Source of the DNA: Cyclobacteriaceae bacterium
GTDB taxonomy: Bacteria; Bacteroidota; Bacteroidia; Cytophagales; Cyclobacteriaceae
Direction: 5' to 3'
Assembly: GCA_026994125.1 (NCBI GenBank)
Contig: JALWRJ010000156.1
Span: forward strand, 1-7,305
DNA length: 7,305 bases
Part shown: piece by piece, positions 5,231-7,305 of the stretch
How positions within the stretch are numbered: the stretch's first letter is position 1
Layout of the letters: each line of letters opens with the position of its first letter
Made by a program: the position numbers and the translations under genes
The notes under the pieces: model-generated
The model's database searches: none
What the model saw: only the letters and a program-made list of their open reading frames with translations
Told to the model about the DNA's origin: nothing

Positions 5231-5662
5231 TTAACGAAATACAATTTTACCTTTCGGGTTAGGCGAAATACGTTTCAGGTATAACTCAGATTTAGAAAGG
5301 CGTTTAATCCGATACACCGTATTTTCAAGTCGGTTGGTGGCATCTCTGGCATCGTGTATAAGCAGCAGTTCTTTTCCATTAAGTACCCATTTACCGGACA
5401 TATATTCGTAATCGTTGTTTTTATAGCCAAACTTATGGTCGATACCTAACGAAAACTCGTTGCCAACTTCCAACCTGAATCCGTCCATTTTTTTTAGTTT
5501 ACCTAATTTTTTACGCTTTACGTCCACAATCGTCCATTTTTTAGCCGTAAGCAGGCTTTCCTGTTGCCGTTTGTTACGTTCTTGTGCTAAAGTAGTTGCA
5601 GAGGTTGACAGAGTTACAATTAAACCCAGTACTGAAACTTTAAAATAAAAGATGGTTTTCAT
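5231..5662 (-). CDS. Secreted lipocalin-like small protein
   Basis: This is a 143-residue protein with a classical signal peptide: KT then a hydrophobic core to about residue 19, with likely cleavage after TTLA (26), leaving Q27 first. No lipobox is present. The mature part of about 117 residues is rich in Lys and Arg and predicted to be mostly beta. It starts with LLTAKKWTIVDVKRKKLG (37-54) and contains SGKWVLNGKELLLIHD in the middle. The pattern of 'LLT.KKW.I..' at the start and 'SGKW.L....L.L' later is typical of the short lipocalin-like proteins common in Bacteroidota; assignment rests on this resemblance only. It lies 52 bp after trpA and 24 bp before the LpoB-like gene, so it is more likely part of the envelope module than of tryptophan synthesis. 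The ligand is unknown. Confidence 0.6.
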   Translation of the reverse strand: MKTIFYFKVSVLGLIVTLSTSATTLAQERNKRQQESLLTAKKWTIVDVKRKKLGKLKKMDGFRLEVGNEFSLGIDHKFGYKNNDYEYMSGKWVLNGKELLLIHDARDATNRLENTVYRIKRLSKSELYLKRISPNPKGKIVFR

Positions 5663-5714
5663 AATTTGTTTTTAAATGTTAAAATTCGCACAAAATTGCC
5701 TAACATCCAAGCGG

Positions 5715-6473
5715 CTATAGAAGGCTGGCAATAAATTCGCGGCTTGTTCCTAAATTTAGTTCCTTTAGGTATGCACTTCCAATAATCGCGCCATTTGCAT
5801 ACTTAAAGGCTTCTTTTACCATTTTTTTGGTAGAAATGCCAAAGCCAATCATGGTAGGCGACTTTAACTTATAGCTTTTAATCCGCTGAAAATAAGCCAA
5901 TTGTACAGCTGTAAATAAAGTGTTATCGCCCCCGGTAATAGAATTGTCTGACACCATGTATAAAAAGGCGGTACAGGCATTATCTAACTTTTTAATGCGT
6001 TCTTTTGAGGTTTTTGGAGTTACTAAAAACGCTATTCTTATTTGGTATTGCTCAAATAATTTGCGGTATTGCTGGTTGTATATTTCAACCGGTAAATCCG
6101 GAATGATGAGGCCATCAACCCCCACCCGTTGGCAATGGCTCAAAAACGTATCCATACCCATTTGCAACAACTGGTTTAGATAGCCCATCATTAGCAGTGG
6201 CGTATAAGGATGCTTTGCCCTAATTTGTTGGGTTTGTTTAAAAATATGTTTTAGAGTAATTCCATTTTCCAGGGCTACCCTGCTGGTTTCTTGAATTACA
6301 GGGCCATCGGCCAGTGGGTCGGAATAGGGCAACCCAATTTCTAGTATATCTACACCTTGCGTTAGCAATTCATTAGCCAGGCCGGGTAAGCTGTTTAGGT
6401 TAGGATAACCGGCTGTGATAAAGATATTTAACAATGGTTTACCGGTAGCGAATGCGTTAGCTATTCTGTTCAT
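5715..6473 (-). CDS. trpA: Tryptophan synthase alpha subunit
   Basis: TrpA cleaves indole-3-glycerol phosphate to indole and glyceraldehyde 3-phosphate and passes indole through a tunnel to TrpB. The 252-residue TIM-barrel protein shows all the key elements: [20 protein letters not shown] with the catalytic Glu (E45) and Asp (D56), equivalent to E. coli E49 and D60; IPDLPVE (124-130); the mobile-loop SITGGDN with the conserved Thr (T180); and the phosphate-binding GFGIST (210-215) and GAIIGSA (228-234). It is slightly shorter than the 268 residues of the E. coli enzyme, mainly through a compact C-terminus. The ATG at 6473 lies inside the end of trpB, an overlap of 17 bp that implies translational coupling and balanced subunit synthesis. 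All active-site residues I can check are intact, so it should be functional. Confidence 0.97.
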   Translation of the reverse strand: MNRIANAFATGKPLLNIFITAGYPNLNSLPGLANELLTQGVDILEIGLPYSDPLADGPVIQETSRVALENGITLKHIFKQTQQIRAKHPYTPLLMMGYLNQLLQMGMDTFLSHCQRVGVDGLIIPDLPVEIYNQQYRKLFEQYQIRIAFLVTPKTSKERIKKLDNACTAFLYMVSDNSITGGDNTLFTAVQLAYFQRIKSYKLKSPTMIGFGISTKKMVKEAFKYANGAIIGSAYLKELNLGTSREFIASLL

Positions 6474-7305
6474 TTTGGCTGTAAGTTAAGTAGGTGTTCA
6501 TGTCTTTGTCGCCCCTGCCCGACAGATTAATTACAATATGATGGTCGGGGCTAAAGGTTCGTTTGTTTAAGATGGCCAAGGCATGGGCTGATTCTAAAGC
6601 TGGTATAATGCCTTCGAGTCGGCTAAGTAACCGGGCGGCCTGGATGGCTTCATTATCGGTGGCATGCATAGCTTCGCATCGTTTGGTGTGCATTAAATTT
6701 GCCAGCATAGGCCCTATTCCGGGGTAGTCCAGGCCGGCTGATATAGAATAAGGTTCTTGTATTTGCCCTTCCTTGTTTTGCATAAGCATGGTTTTATTGC
6801 CATGAATTATACCTTCGCTGCCCAAAGCAAAGCTGGCAGCCGAATGTGCTGTATGAATGCCTTTACCGGCTGCTTCTACGGCTATTAGGTTTACCTGGTG
6901 GTCTTCGATAAAATGATAAAAAGCACCGGCTGCATTGCTGCCTCCCCCAACACATGCAACTACGTAATCGGGTTTGGGGTAGTTGTACTGTTTAGGTAGC
7001 TGCTCTTTTATTTCCTGGCTGATGACAGATTGCAAACGAGCCACCAAATCGGGGTACGGATGCGGCCCCACTACCGAACCTATCAGGTAGTAGGTATCCG
7101 GATGGGCTATCCAATACCTGATAGCCTCGTTGGTGGCATCTTTTAAGGTTTTACTGCCCGAAGTAGCCGGCACCACTTCGGCTCCTAACATTTTCATTCG
7201 TGCCACATTAGGTGCCTGGCGTTCTATATCTACACTACCCATAAATACTTTGCAAGGCAAACCTACTAAAGCGCAAGCGGTGGCTGTGGCCACCCCATGC
7301 TGGCC
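6457..7305 (-). CDS. trpB: Tryptophan synthase beta subunit, C-terminal 282 residues (5' end outside the window)
   Basis: TrpB is a PLP enzyme that condenses indole with L-serine to give tryptophan. The frame is open to the window edge and begins with [13 protein letters not shown], which corresponds to about residue 112 of the family. The PLP lysine (HKxNN) and the catalytic Glu just before GAGQH are therefore outside the window. Visible motifs are GGGSNAAG, which holds the PLP phosphate (about residues 120-127 of the visible part); the segment [29 protein letters not shown] with the active-site Glu; and NLSGRGDKD near the C-terminus. One oddity: the sequence after GIGP is MLANL, where most TrpB proteins I recall have a His (xHAxL). 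The stop codon lies within trpA. GTG at 7293 is an internal valine, not the start. Confidence 0.96.
   Translation of the reverse strand, partial: GQHGVATATACALVGLPCKVFMGSVDIERQAPNVARMKMLGAEVVPATSGSKTLKDATNEAIRYWIAHPDTYYLIGSVVGPHPYPDLVARLQSVISQEIKEQLPKQYNYPKPDYVVACVGGGSNAAGAFYHFIEDHQVNLIAVEAAGKGIHTAHSAASFALGSEGIIHGNKTMLMQNKEGQIQEPYSISAGLDYPGIGPMLANLMHTKRCEAMHATDNEAIQAARLLSRLEGIIPALESAHALAILNKRTFSPDHHIVINLSGRGDKDMNTYLTYSQNEQNS

Noticed and set aside
5663..5714. Promoter or terminator between trpA and the lipocalin-like gene
   Set aside because: The nearest match (CAATTTTG on the minus strand) has a mismatch and a misplaced TTG, and no stable hairpin is visible.

Overview
The window looks like chromosomal DNA from a member of the Bacteroidota. 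This rests on three things: the tryptophan synthase sequences, the set of small membrane-protein families (TM2, DUF2752, DUF4870), and leader regions without clear Shine-Dalgarno sequences. I cannot name a genus. Every gene I can support is on the minus strand, so transcription runs from high to low coordinates.

Layout in transcription order. (1) 7305-5715: the 3' part of trpB, cut by the window edge, overlaps trpA by 17 bp. Together they encode the two subunits of tryptophan synthase. (2) 5662-3153: three genes for exported proteins. These are a small secreted lipocalin-like protein, an LpoB-family outer-membrane lipoprotein, and a TPR-containing COG3014-family lipoprotein. They are separated by only 24 and 50 bp and look like a cell-envelope module, possibly read from the trp transcript. 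(3) 2991-2030: two adjacent genes 2 bp apart encode diverged paralogues that resemble DUF5946. This stretch is clearly more AT-rich than its surroundings. (4) 2029-1423: about 600 bp without a credible gene. It holds two REP-like palindromes in opposite orientation and a third, imperfect hairpin. (5) 1422-1: a tightly packed cassette of TM2, DUF2752 and DUF4870 membrane proteins, with stop and start codons overlapping or touching. It is followed by the 5' end of a gene that is probably an M48-type membrane metalloprotease and runs off the left edge.

The best-understood genes are trpB and trpA. The features most worth a second look are the DUF5946 pair, where each copy keeps different conserved residues; the LpoB/COG3014 pairing; the TM2-DUF2752-DUF4870-protease cassette; and the REP-like inverted pair. 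I found no CRISPR array, tRNA, rRNA, complete mobile element or recognised defence system.
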